This document shows, piece by piece, positions 33,940-42,312 of a stretch of 64,000 nt of DNA. The position numbers were made by a program, and so were the translations under genes. The notes beneath the pieces are model-generated. The model made no database searches. It worked only from the letters and a program-made list of their open reading frames with translations, and had not been told where the DNA came from. Positions within the stretch are counted from its first letter, which is position 1. Each line of letters begins with the position of its first letter. The stretch covers positions 62,419 through 126,418 of the forward strand of contig NZ_BMTO01000016.1 of the NCBI RefSeq assembly GCF_014649715.1, in the 5' to 3' direction. Source of the DNA: Streptomyces lateritius. Its GTDB lineage: Bacteria > Actinomycetota > Actinomycetes > Streptomycetales > Streptomycetaceae.

Positions 33940-34860
33940 GTGCTCATTGGACTGCTGACCGCCGTCGCCGCCTCGATCTGTTACGGCACGGGGTCCGTCC
34001 TGCAGGCGGTCGGGTCCCGCAAGTCGGCCCGCCGCGAGGCCGCCGCGGCCGGGCAGCGCACCGAACGGGGCGGGCCGAGTCTGTCCTCGACCGCGAAGGC
34101 GGCGATGACCTGGGAGTTCGTCGTCGGCACGATCCTGGACTTCGTCGGCTTCGGCCTGGGCGCGTTGGCCGCCCGGATGCTTCCGCTCTTCCTCTCGCAG
34201 ACCGTGATCAGCGCCAACCTCGTCATCACGGCGGTCCTGAGCGTCAGACTGCTCGGGATCCGGCTCACCCGCGCGGAGTGGACCTCGATCGGCGTGGTCT
34301 GCTCGGCGCTGGTGCTGCTGGCGAGCGCGGCCGGACCGGAGGGCAGCGGGCACACCCCGATCGCCACGCACTGGTGGCTGCTCGCGATCTCGCTGCTGCT
34401 GATGGTGGGCGGCACCGTCCTCGTACGGTTCCTCGGGGCGAAGGCGGCGATCCTGGCGGGTCTGCTGTCGGGGCTCGGCTTCGGCGCGCTCGGCGTCGGC
34501 GTCCGGGTGCTGAACGGCATCGACCCCTTCGACCTGGGCGCGCTGCTCGCGGACCCGGCGCTGTACGCGATCCTGGTGGCCGGGACCGGCGGGATGTATC
34601 TGCACACGGTCGCGCTCCAGATCGGCTCGGTGAACGGGGCGACGGCTGCGCTCGTCGTCGGCGAGACCGTGCTGCCGGGCATGATCGGCGTGTGGTGGCT
34701 GGGCGACGCGTCCCGTCCGGGGTTCGCCTGGCTCGCGGTGACCGGCTTCGTCCTGGCGGTCGCGGGAGCGGTGGCGGTGGCGTGGTTCGGCGCGCCGGAG
34801 GGCGAGCCGGTCACGGAGACACCGGCGACGGCCGAGCCGGAGCCCGTACGTGTTCCTTAG
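33940..34860 (+). CDS. DMT/EamA-like integral membrane protein
   Basis: 306 residues with about nine to ten hydrophobic segments in two repeats, and a polar 30-residue loop after the first segment. It has TVISANLVITAVLSVRLLG and the C-terminal GETVLPGMIGVWWLGD, the pattern of DMT-superfamily transporters of the Mg/NIPA-like type in actinomycetes. Start GTG 33940 has CGGAG upstream. Transported substrate not known. Confidence 0.8.
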   Translation: MLIGLLTAVAASICYGTGSVLQAVGSRKSARREAAAAGQRTERGGPSLSSTAKAAMTWEFVVGTILDFVGFGLGALAARMLPLFLSQTVISANLVITAVLSVRLLGIRLTRAEWTSIGVVCSALVLLASAAGPEGSGHTPIATHWWLLAISLLLMVGGTVLVRFLGAKAAILAGLLSGLGFGALGVGVRVLNGIDPFDLGALLADPALYAILVAGTGGMYLHTVALQIGSVNGATAALVVGETVLPGMIGVWWLGDASRPGFAWLAVTGFVLAVAGAVAVAWFGAPEGEPVTETPATAEPEPVRVP

Positions 34861-34889
34861 GGCTCGCGGGCCCTGGTCGTCGCCGGGGG

Positions 34890-35918
34890 TCAGCGCCGTT
34901 CGTCCGGCAGAACCACGACTTCGGTGGCGGCGAACGTCACGCCGACCTCGTCGCCCTCGTCCGGTGCGTCCCTGAGCGCGCACTCGGCCTCCAGGAGCGG
35001 GCCTTCGGCGGGCCGGAGCAGCACGGCGACGTGGCTGCCCCGGAACGTGCGGGCCTCGACGGTGCAGACCAGTCCGTCCTCCGGGGCCCCCAGGAGCACC
35101 CCGGCCGGGCGGACGAGGATCTGCCCCTCGCCGCGAGCCGACCCCTCGGGGACCGGGATCTTTCCCCAGACGGTGTCGGCGGCCGCGCCGCCGACCGTCG
35201 CCGGTACGACGTTGTCGAAGCCGAGGAAGCGCGCGACGAACTCCGACGCCGGCCGCTGCCAGACCTCCAGCGGGGTCCCCGCCTGGGCGATCCGGCCGTC
35301 CCGCATGACCACCACCCGGTCGGCGAGCGCGAACGCCTCGCCCTGGTCGTGGGTGACGGCCAGCACGGTCGTGCCCAGCCGCCCGAACAGCTGCCGCAGT
35401 TCGACCACGAGCCGTTCCCGCAGTCCCCGGTCGAGCTGCCCGAGCGGCTCGTCCAGCATCAGCAGCCGGGGCCGCGGGGCCAGCGCCCGCGCGAGCGCGA
35501 CCCGCTGCTGCTCGCCGCCGGAGAGGGAGGCGACGGCCCGTCGGCCGGCCCCGGGCAGCCCGACGAGGTCGAGCAGCTCCGCGACCCGCGCGCCCTGTTC
35601 GGCCCGGCCGACCCCGTGCATCCGCAGCCCGAAGGCGACGTTGCCGCCCACGTCCCGCTGCGGGAAGAGCTGATGGTCCTGGAACATCAGCCCGACCTCC
35701 CGCCGGTGCACGGGCACGCCGGCCTGGTCGGCGCCGCCGAGCAGCACCCGGCCGCCGTCCAGCGCCTGCAGCCCGGCGACGGCCCGCAGGAGCGTGGACT
35801 TCCCGCTACCGCTCGGCCCGAGCACACACACGGTCTCGTGCTCGGCGACCTCCAGGTCCACCGCGTCCAGGGCGGCGCGATCCCCGAACCGTACAGTCGC
35901 GTCCTTGAGCGTCAGCAT
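34890..35918 (-). CDS. thiQ: Thiamine ABC transporter ATP-binding protein (ThiQ-like)
   Basis: 342 residues. Walker A is GPSGSGKST (about 35-42), the signature is LSGGEQQR, Walker B is LLMLDEPLGQLD and the H-loop is VTHDQGEA. A C-terminal TOBE-like domain contains LVRPAGVLLG, so it is longer than E. coli ThiQ and closer to FbpC/PotA in build. Its ATG overlaps the permease stop (ATGA). The TPP riboswitch upstream of the first gene fixes the substrate as thiamine or a relative. Confidence 0.87.
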   Translation of the reverse strand: MLTLKDATVRFGDRAALDAVDLEVAEHETVCVLGPSGSGKSTLLRAVAGLQALDGGRVLLGGADQAGVPVHRREVGLMFQDHQLFPQRDVGGNVAFGLRMHGVGRAEQGARVAELLDLVGLPGAGRRAVASLSGGEQQRVALARALAPRPRLLMLDEPLGQLDRGLRERLVVELRQLFGRLGTTVLAVTHDQGEAFALADRVVVMRDGRIAQAGTPLEVWQRPASEFVARFLGFDNVVPATVGGAAADTVWGKIPVPEGSARGEGQILVRPAGVLLGAPEDGLVCTVEARTFRGSHVAVLLRPAEGPLLEAECALRDAPDEGDEVGVTFAATEVVVLPDERR

Positions 35919-37597
35919 CAGAACTCCCCCGAGGTCCGGTCGGTGCGGAGCCGTTCGAGGAGCAGCAGGGACACCGCGCACACCACCATCAGAATCGTCG
36001 AGAGGGCCATGGCCTGGCCGTAGTTGAGCTCGCCGGGCCGGCCGAGGAGGCGCGCCACGGCGACCGGCAGCGTCGGGTTGTCGGGCCGGGCGATGAAGAC
36101 GGTGGCGCCGAACTCGCCCAGCGAGACGGCGAACGCGAACCCGGCCGCGATGAGCAGGGCCCGTCGTACGAGCGGCAGGTCGACCTCCCGCCAGGCCCGC
36201 AGCGGCGAGGCGCCGAGGACGGCCGCCGCCTCCCGCAGCCGCTCGTCCACCGCCCGCAGCACGGGCAGCATCGTCCGTACGACGAAGGGGACGCCGACCA
36301 GCGCCTGGGCGAGCGGGACGAGGATCCAGCTTGCCCGCAGGTCGAGCGGCGGCTCGTCGAGCGTGATGAGGAAACCGAAGCCGACGGTGACGGCGGAGAC
36401 CCCGAGCGGCAGCATGAGGAGCGAGTCGAAGCCGCGTACCAGCCGCCCGGCCCGCCGGGTGAGGGCCGCGGCGGCGAGTCCGCCGATGCCGAGGGCGAGG
36501 GCGGTGGCGACGAGGGCGTACCGGAGCGAGTTGCCGATCGTGTCGGCGAGGGGCACGAGGAAGGTGCCGGAGGGGTCCACGGACCGCAGGGCCCGGTAGT
36601 AGGCGAGCCCGTATCCGTCGGAGGTGGCGAAGGACCGCTCGACGAGGACGCCGAGGGGCAGCAGGATCAGCAGCGCGACGGAGAGCAGGACGGCTCCGAA
36701 CAGCGTCCACTGGCCCGCACCTCGGGGGCGGTGCGCCGTCTGTTCGGGCGCGATGAGCTTCAGGGCGCTCTCGCGCCGGCGCACCGTCCGCGCGTGCACG
36801 GCGAGGACCGCGCCGACGGCGACGAACTGCACGAGGGTGAGCACGGCGGCCGTCGTCAGGTCGAAGCGGTCGACCGTCTGCCGGTAGATCTCCGTCTCCA
36901 GGGTGGAGTACGCCGGCCCGCCGAGGATCTGGACGACGGCGAAGGAGCCGGCGGTGAAGAGGAAGACCATCAGCGCGGCCGCTGCGACGGCGGGCGTGAG
37001 CGCGGGCAGGGTGACGGTCCGCCAGGCGGTCCAGCGGGAGGCGCCGAGGACGCGGGCCGCCTCCTCCTGGCGGGGGTCGAGCTGGGCCCACAGTCCCCCG
37101 ACGGTACGGACGACGACGGCGTAGTTGAAGAAGACGTGGGCGAGGAGGATCGCCCAGACGGTCGTGTCGAGGCGGACGGCCCACAGCTCGTCGAGGAGCC
37201 CGCCGCGGCCGACGAGCGCGAGGAAGGCCGTGCCCACCATGACGGTCGGCATGACGAACGGGACGGTGACGACCGCGCGCAGCAGCCCCTTGCCGGGAAA
37301 GTCGAGGCGCGCGAAGACGTACGCGCCGGGCAGCGCGATCAGCAGCGTCAGCGCGGTCGAGGCGAGTGCCTGCCAGAGCGTGAACCAGAGGACGTCGAGG
37401 ATCTCCGGCCGGCTCAGCGTCTCGCCGAACCGGCCGAACCGCCAGGCGCCGTCGTCCGTCCTCAGCCCGCGTTCGACGATCGAGACGACGGGCCAGGCGA
37501 AGAAGACGGCGAAGAACGCGACGGGCACGGCCATCAGGCCGAGCCGCGCCGCGCTTCCCTTGACGTCGCGCCCTACTTCAGGACGAGGGACGACCAC
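35918..37597 (-). CDS. thiP: Thiamine ABC transporter permease, two-domain (ThiP-like)
   Basis: About 559 residues with twelve predicted spans in two homologous halves. Each half has an EAA loop: EAARVLGASRWTAWRTVTLP and EAAAVLGASPLRAWREVDLP. Such fused permeases serve iron and thiamine uptake. The start is uncertain: GTG 37597 overlaps the end of thiB by 25 bases, GTG 37609 by 37, and ATG 37534 would start just before the first span. It lies in the thiB-thiP-thiQ operon. Confidence 0.88.
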   Translation of the reverse strand: MVVPRPEVGRDVKGSAARLGLMAVPVAFFAVFFAWPVVSIVERGLRTDDGAWRFGRFGETLSRPEILDVLWFTLWQALASTALTLLIALPGAYVFARLDFPGKGLLRAVVTVPFVMPTVMVGTAFLALVGRGGLLDELWAVRLDTTVWAILLAHVFFNYAVVVRTVGGLWAQLDPRQEEAARVLGASRWTAWRTVTLPALTPAVAAAALMVFLFTAGSFAVVQILGGPAYSTLETEIYRQTVDRFDLTTAAVLTLVQFVAVGAVLAVHARTVRRRESALKLIAPEQTAHRPRGAGQWTLFGAVLLSVALLILLPLGVLVERSFATSDGYGLAYYRALRSVDPSGTFLVPLADTIGNSLRYALVATALALGIGGLAAAALTRRAGRLVRGFDSLLMLPLGVSAVTVGFGFLITLDEPPLDLRASWILVPLAQALVGVPFVVRTMLPVLRAVDERLREAAAVLGASPLRAWREVDLPLVRRALLIAAGFAFAVSLGEFGATVFIARPDNPTLPVAVARLLGRPGELNYGQAMALSTILMVVCAVSLLLLERLRTDRTSGEF

Positions 37598-38667
37598 TGC
37601 TGGATCCACTGCTCACGCTTCTCGGCGATCTTCGCGGGCGCCATGGTCTGCGGCTTCTCGACGACGACACCATGCTTGACGAACAGCTCGGGCAGGGTGG
37701 CGTCCTTGACGACCGGGTTGACGAACATCTGCAGCGGCATGTCGTCCTGGAACTTCTTGGAGATCAGGAAGTCGATCAGCTTCTTGCCGCCCTCGGGGTT
37801 CTTCGCCCCGTTCAGCAGGCCCGCGAACTCGGTCTGCCGGAAGCAGGTGCCGGTGGAGACGCCGGTGGGGGCCTCCTTGGGCTGCGGCTCGGAGTAGAGG
37901 ACCTCGACCGGCGGGCTGGAGGCGTACGACACGACGAGCGGCCGGTCCCCCTTGGCCTTCTTGCCGCCGGCGGAGCCGGAGAACTCCTGGTTGTAGGCGA
38001 GCTCCCAGCTGTCGACGGTCTTCACGCCGTTGGCCTTGAGCTTCTTCCAGTAGTCCGCCCAGCCGTCGTCGCCGTACCGGGCGGCGGTGCCGAGGAGGAA
38101 GCCGAGGCCCGGGGAGGACCGCTCCGGGTTCTCCACCACGAGCAGGTTCTTGTACTCCGGCTTCGCCAGGTCGTCGAACGTCTGCGGAGGCGCGAGCTCC
38201 CTGTCCGCGAAGTGCTTCTTGTCGTAATTGACGCAGATGTCACCGGCGTCGATGGGGGTGACCCGGTGCTCCTTGTCGAGCCGAAGCTCGGCGGGGATCC
38301 GGTCCAGGCCCTTCGCCTCGTACGGGACGAAGATCCCGTTGTCGAGGGCGCGGGAGAGCAGGGTGTTGTCGACGCCGAAGAAGACGTCGCCCTGCGGGGA
38401 GCCCTTGGTGAGGATCTCCTTGTTGACGGCCTCGCCGGCGTCGCCGCTCTTCAGCACCTTCACGGTGAGACCGGTCTGCTTCGTGAACTCCGCGAGCACC
38501 TCCTCGGAGGCGTTGAAGGAGTCGTGGCTCACCAGCGTCACGGTCTTCGGCGCGGGCGCACCGCTCTTGCCGGCGGCGTCCCTGACGCCCTCCGTGCCGC
38601 ACGCGCCGAGCGTGGTGACGCCGAGCGCGGCGACGAGCGCGCACGCCGCCGTCTTCTTGATGCTCAC
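37573..38667 (-). CDS. thiB: Thiamine ABC transporter substrate-binding lipoprotein (ThiB-like)
   Basis: 364 residues. A lipoprotein signal with lipobox TLGAC (Cys about 23) precedes a class-D binding fold with TLVSHDSFNASEEVLAEF, DVFFGVDNTLLSRAL and DAGDICVNYDKKHF, all typical of ThiB. Start GTG 38667 follows GGAGG. It is first in the operon and lies directly behind a TPP riboswitch and hairpin, so expression should fall when thiamine pyrophosphate is plentiful. Confidence 0.93.
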   Translation of the reverse strand: MSIKKTAACALVAALGVTTLGACGTEGVRDAAGKSGAPAPKTVTLVSHDSFNASEEVLAEFTKQTGLTVKVLKSGDAGEAVNKEILTKGSPQGDVFFGVDNTLLSRALDNGIFVPYEAKGLDRIPAELRLDKEHRVTPIDAGDICVNYDKKHFADRELAPPQTFDDLAKPEYKNLLVVENPERSSPGLGFLLGTAARYGDDGWADYWKKLKANGVKTVDSWELAYNQEFSGSAGGKKAKGDRPLVVSYASSPPVEVLYSEPQPKEAPTGVSTGTCFRQTEFAGLLNGAKNPEGGKKLIDFLISKKFQDDMPLQMFVNPVVKDATLPELFVKHGVVVEKPQTMAPAKIAEKREQWIQQWSSLVLK

Positions 38668-38703
38668 TGCAATTCCTCCTGGGTGTGACCAGGAAGAGAC
38701 GCG

Positions 38704-38731
38704 GCCCTGCCCACCCGGAGGTGGGCAGGGC
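38704..38731 (-). terminator. Riboswitch expression-platform hairpin
   Basis: A perfect 12-bp stem (38704-38715 with 38720-38731) with a 4-base loop lies between the TPP aptamer and the thiB ribosome site. It is positioned to act as the regulated terminator, or to mask translation initiation. Confidence 0.75.
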
Positions 38732-38744
38732 GCAACAGCTCGAG

Positions 38745-38845
38745 TAGCGACCGAACTTCCTACCCAGAATGACCTGGGCGAGGTTCAGAGGGTCTGCGGT
38801 CCGGTGACCGCACTCTCAGCGCTGTGGCGCTCCCCTGTCGGAATA
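38745..38845 (-). ncRNA. TPP (THI-box) riboswitch
   Basis: Read on the minus strand, the segment contains GGGGAGC, then GCTGAGAGTGCGG, then CCGCAGACCCTCTGAACCT, then CCAGGTCATTCTGGGTAGG. These are the conserved blocks of the TPP aptamer: CUGAGA, ACCC..GAACCU, and a final GGUA-rich strand. P3-like pairing is seen in GCGGTC/GACCGC-type segments. It lies about 80-175 bases upstream of thiB and is followed by a strong hairpin. Confidence 0.92.
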
Positions 38846-38875
38846 TGGAGATGTGTTCGAGCTCAGACTACAAGG

Positions 38876-39982
38876 TCAGCGTTCGGAGGCCGCGAGCTGT
38901 CCACAGGCACCGTCGATCTCCTGGCCACGGGTGTCGCGGACGGTGACCGGCACGCCGTGGGAGGCGATGGCCTCGACGAAGGCCTTCTCGTCCTCGGGAC
39001 GGGACGCCGTCCACTTCGAGCCCGGGGTCGGGTTCAGCGGGATCAGGTTCACATGCACCCGCTTGCCCTTGAGCAGCCGCCCGAGGAGGTCGCCCCGCCA
39101 GGCCTGGTCGTTGATGTCCCGGATGAGGGCGTACTCGATGGAGATCCGGCGGCCGGACTTCTCCGCGTACTCCCATGCGGCGTCCAGGACCTCGCGGACC
39201 TTCCAGCGGGTGTTGACCGGCACGAGGGTGTCGCGCAGCTCGTCGTCGGGCGCGTGCAGCGAGACGGCGAGACGGCACTTGAAGCCCTCATCGGCGAAGC
39301 GGAGCATCGCGGGCACGAGGCCGACGGTGGAGACGGTGATGCCGCGCTGGGAGAGCCCGAGCCCGTCGGGCTCGGGGTCGGTGAGCCGTCGGATGGCCCC
39401 GACCACGCGCTTGTAGTTCGCGAGCGGCTCCCCCATGCCCATGAAGACGATGTTGGACAGCCGCGCCGGGCCACCGGGCACCTCGCCGTCGCGCAGCGCG
39501 CGCATGCCGTCGACGATCTGGTGCACGATCTCGGCGGTCGACAGGTTCCGGTCGAGCCCGGCCTGGCCGGTGGCGCAGAACGGGCAGTTCATCCCGCAGC
39601 CGGCCTGCGAGGAGATGCACATCGTGACCCGGTCGGGGTAGCGCATGAGCACCGACTCGACGAGCGTGCCGTCGTGCAGCCGCCACAGGGTCTTACGGGT
39701 GGTGTCGTCGTCGCACGAGATGTGCCGGACCACGGACATCAGGTCGGGCAGCAGCTCGGTCTGCAGCTTCTCGCGGGAGGCCGAGGGGATGTCGGTCCAC
39801 TCGGCGGGGTCGTGGGCGTACCGCGCGAAGTAGTGCGTGGACAGCTGCTTGGCGCGGAACGGCTTCTCGCCGATCGCGGCGACGGCCTCCTTGCGCTCGG
39901 CGGGCGTGAGGTCGGCGAGGTGCCGCGGCGGCTTCTTGGCTCCGCGGGGCGCGACGAAAGTGAGTTCTCCGGGCTTGGGCAT
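38876..39982 (-). CDS. rlmN: 23S rRNA (adenine(2503)-C2)-methyltransferase
   Basis: 368-residue radical-SAM enzyme. The iron-sulfur motif is CGMNCPFC (about 128-135). SNIVFMGMGEPLANY, the HVNLIPLNP segment and the C-terminal RDTRGQEIDGACGQL with the second catalytic cysteine identify RlmN. It methylates A2503 of 23S rRNA and some tRNAs. Start ATG 39982. It marks the left border of the decayed element. Confidence 0.96.
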   Translation of the reverse strand: MPKPGELTFVAPRGAKKPPRHLADLTPAERKEAVAAIGEKPFRAKQLSTHYFARYAHDPAEWTDIPSASREKLQTELLPDLMSVVRHISCDDDTTRKTLWRLHDGTLVESVLMRYPDRVTMCISSQAGCGMNCPFCATGQAGLDRNLSTAEIVHQIVDGMRALRDGEVPGGPARLSNIVFMGMGEPLANYKRVVGAIRRLTDPEPDGLGLSQRGITVSTVGLVPAMLRFADEGFKCRLAVSLHAPDDELRDTLVPVNTRWKVREVLDAAWEYAEKSGRRISIEYALIRDINDQAWRGDLLGRLLKGKRVHVNLIPLNPTPGSKWTASRPEDEKAFVEAIASHGVPVTVRDTRGQEIDGACGQLAASER

Positions 39983-40155
39983 GGTGCTACCAGTGTCGCA
40001 GACGGAGCCGGCTGACCTGGGTCCGTCGCGGTGCCGGGTGGTGACTGGCGGTAGTCATTGGTGACCATTGGCGGCCCCCGTACGGCCCACAGACGGCCCG
40101 GGGGCCGCTCCCACCACTCCCGCTACCGAGCAGGCAGGAGCAGCTTTTCCGATGA

Positions 40156-40665
40156 TTGAATCACTCGTCCCCGTCCGACGGACGCCGATACGCTGGCCAG
40201 CACAAGCCTCCAGGCGTGGAGCGTTTCGAGCATCACGTTGTCCGGCTGTTCCGGGTGGCCGTGGCCGCCGTGATCGACGAGCAGGACCGCGTGCTCATGC
40301 TGTGCCGGTACTGCTTCGTGCCTCAGCAGTGGGGCTGGGAGCTGCCCGGAGGGATCGTGGATCCTGGGGAGGAGGCCGCCGCCACAGCCGCGCGGGAGAC
40401 CGAGGAAGAGACGGGGTGGCGCCCCGGCCCTGTAGAGCACGTCGTGAGCTACCAGCCGATGATCGGCATGGTCGACTCCCCGCACGAGATCTTCGTGGCC
40501 CGGGGAGCAAAAAGGTCGGCGATCCCACTGACGCGGAAGAGGCGGGCGAAGTCGCCTGGATCCCCCTGGACGACATCCCGCGGCTGATGTCTGAGGGGAA
40601 GCTCATGGGGTCGGGCACTCTCGTGGCGCTGCTCCACATCCTGGCGTCCCGTACCAGGGGGACCG
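40156..40665 (+). pseudogene. NUDIX hydrolase gene split by a -1 frameshift
   Basis: The first part (to about 40505) reads a full NUDIX box (GGIVDPGEEAAATAARETEEETG) and MVDSPHEIFVARGA. The rest of the family domain (KKVGDPTDAEEAGEVAWIPLDDIP) continues in another frame. The shift falls at an A5 run (about 40509-40513): one more A would join both halves into one protein of about 165 residues. Either a true null mutation or a homopolymer sequencing error. NUDIX genes of this type are typical AICE cargo. The start may be TTG 40156 or GTG 40218. Confidence 0.75.
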
Positions 40666-40820
40666 CGCATCCTACTCGCCGAGGCACCGCAGCTCACGGA
40701 GTCGTGGAGTGTCGATCAGCTGACCGCCGATCGGATCCGCAGGGCGCTTCGCACCTCGCCGGAGAAGGGGCGTGGCTGCGGGAGACGCTGCGCGCTGAGC
40801 GAAGCGGGGCGGCGGCGTGA
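40660..40820 (+). pseudogene. Remnant of an integrative-element gene upstream of the RRQRL gene
   Basis: Two frames each carry part of a plausible C-terminal region: LAEAPQLTESWSVDQLTADR followed by IRRALRTSPEKGR in one, and WLRETLRAERSG in another, ending at TGA 40818. That stop overlaps the next gene's GTG (GTGA), as for an intact upstream operon member. The likely source is a transfer or replication-associated gene, but it is too short to name. Confidence 0.45.
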
Positions 40821-41152
40821 GCACGCTCCCCGTCTACCGCTGGCGCCTCGCCCCCGAGGGTCTGGCCACGTTTCGGCAGGTCCGTGCCATGGGGCTCCGT
40901 CCGGGCGGTCAGCCCGTCGCGGCACAGCTCGAACGCCCCCGCCGGCGGCGGGGGCCACTGGTCGCCTACCTGTACCGGATCGACCGGGCCAAGCCCGTCC
41001 GTCCCATGACGGCGGCCAAGCGCGCGGCGCTCGACAGGGCGAACGCTGCCCGCCGGATCTGCCCTGAGTGCCGCCGCGACGTCGGATACCGCATCCCGCT
41101 CTCACTCGGCATGTGCTCCCCCTGCGGTTATCCGGCCACGTCCGCCGTGTGA
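40817..41152 (+). CDS. RRQRL-motif zinc-binding protein of integrative elements
   Basis: 111 residues. A basic stretch RRRRGPLVAYLYR sits mid-protein, followed by a zinc-ribbon-like set of cysteines (CPEC at about 83-86 and CSPC at about 98-101). Proteins with this RRQRL-type motif are, from memory, encoded in AICEs and Streptomyces plasmids; function unknown. Start GTG 40817 overlaps the preceding stop. It looks intact. Confidence 0.75.
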   Translation: MSTLPVYRWRLAPEGLATFRQVRAMGLRPGGQPVAAQLERPRRRRGPLVAYLYRIDRAKPVRPMTAAKRAALDRANAARRICPECRRDVGYRIPLSLGMCSPCGYPATSAV

Positions 41153-41475
41153 GTGTCGAGGGGGGAGAGAGGCGACTCGGAGTCGAACTCGAAGGTCTCT
41201 ATGGCGGCGTCGGCCGGGAAATCGGGATGGTCTCGCCAGACGTCCGCGAAAGCGACCAGAAGGTTCCACGAGGCAGCGGCGTGAAGGTCAGTCTCCGCCA
41301 CCTGTGCGCCCGAAGAAGCGCGGTGGTAGCGCACCGCCGCGATCTGCTTATAGGCGGCGATGCGCAGAGCCACCGCCGCACGGCGGGCTTCACCTTTCAG
41401 TGGGACCGCGTCAGGGATGCGCGCCACCACGAACCGGGCCAGCTGTGAGATCTGTTCGTCGGTGATCCGTTCCAC
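41128..41475 (-). CDS. Hypothetical protein of the decayed element
   Basis: 115 residues, soluble, helical, Ala-rich, ending in the acidic tail ETFEFDSESPLSPL. I recognise no domain. GTG 41475 has a clear GGAGGGG ribosome site, supporting expression. It is convergent with, and overlaps by 25 bases, the RRQRL gene. Confidence 0.6.
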   Translation of the reverse strand: MERITDEQISQLARFVVARIPDAVPLKGEARRAAVALRIAAYKQIAAVRYHRASSGAQVAETDLHAAASWNLLVAFADVWRDHPDFPADAAIETFEFDSESPLSPLDTHTADVAG

Positions 41476-41516
41476 TCTTCCCCCTCCTCTACTGCGTGCT
41501 GTGAGCCGTCGAGCTG

Positions 41517-41666
41517 TCAGCTCAGAACGGCGTCGAAGATCTCCTCCACCCAGTACCTCAGGCGGTGCCGGCGGCTACAGAACCGCTTCGGGCGCCGCCA
41601 CCGGCTGCGCTCATCAAGCGGCCGACGACACTGCTTGCAGTGCTTCACACGTATCCGTTCCCCCAT
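41517..41666 (-). CDS. 49-residue putative zinc-finger protein
   Basis: A very basic mini-protein with CKQC near residue 9-12 and FCSRRH near 28-33, a Cys-Cys-Cys-His set resembling small treble-clef or zinc-ribbon proteins. ATG 41666 (MGERIRVKH) gives the compact form; the longer open frame upstream is compositionally unrelated. It lies 42 bases downstream of the hypothetical gene's start side, on the same strand. Confidence 0.5.
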   Translation of the reverse strand: MGERIRVKHCKQCRRPLDERSRWRRPKRFCSRRHRLRYWVEEIFDAVLS

Positions 41667-41707
41667 GGCCCGTGACTCTAGCGGCCACCTCTGACCTGGG
41701 AGAACCC

Positions 41708-42082
41708 ATGTCGAACCTTCCCGAGCCCGCCCGGGTCGTCCAGCTCCCGGACGGTACCTACGTCTACGCCGACCACCTGCCCGCCATCCACCAGCCGACC
41801 GCCGCCCCACAGATGGTCCACCAGCACATCCGCCAGGCCGCGCCGGACCGGACGGTGCAGCGCCTCGCGCTCGGCTCCGGCATTGACGCCGGCGCGGTCG
41901 CCGCCGGGGTCTACTTCGGCCCCCTCTTGGTCGGCGCGCTGACCGCCATCGCTGCCAACCTGGCCATCCTCGCGTTCCTCGCCGTACATCGACCCGAAGG
42001 CGAGCCGGGTCACCTTCCAGAGCTACGCCACGAAGTGGTTGCGGGGGCAGGCGTCGGCGCTGTCCAGCCAGATCGAGATTGA
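41708..42082 (+). pseudogene. Truncated membrane protein of the element, fused out of frame to integrase DNA
   Basis: ATG 41708 (MSNLPEPARVVQLPDG) with a GGGAG ribosome site opens a frame like the DUF6251/Spd-type spread proteins of AICEs: a polar N-terminus, then one hydrophobic segment (about 60-94). After AILAFLAV (about base 41985) the family sequence stops and the DNA is integrase DNA read in the wrong frame, giving a 124-residue chimera. Confidence 0.65.
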
Positions 42083-42312
42083 GCGCAGGCTGCGGCTGCA
42101 CGCCTTTCCCCTGATCGGCTCACGCCCGCTCGACTCGTTCCGGCCGCAGCACATCCGGGAACTGCTCGGCGCCTTGGAGGCCAGTTCCATCAGCAGCTCG
42201 TACGCGCGGAGCATCTACAGCGACGTACGGGCGGTGCTCTCCGCCGCCGTGGACGATGAACTGCTCCCCAGGAACCCTTGCGCGGTGAAGCGCCCGGATC
42301 CGAAGAGATCGC
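41985..42312 (+). pseudogene. Integrase fragment (tyrosine recombinase N-terminal domain only)
   Basis: This frame reads YIDPKASRVTFQSYATKWL and then SQIEIERRLRLHAFPLIGSR with RPQHIRELLGAL, the SAM-like core-binding domain of phage/AICE integrases, up to about NPCAVKRP. Beyond about 42312 the similarity ends; the catalytic R...HxxR...Y domain is absent. There is no start codon of its own. It is a relic of the element's integrase. Confidence 0.8.

Noticed and set aside
38840..38875. Promoter for the thiB riboswitch transcript
   Set aside because: A TTGTAG and CATATT pair exists but with about 21-bp spacing, which is too poor to claim.
39983..40155. tRNA gene or att site for the decayed element near rlmN
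   Set aside because: No cloverleaf or TPsiC-type sequence was seen here or at 42313-42593, and no matching direct repeat between the two edges.
41667..42101. Upstream part of the long antisense frame above the 49-residue zinc protein
   Set aside because: Arg/Gly-rich antisense of the membrane and integrase remnants with no domain.
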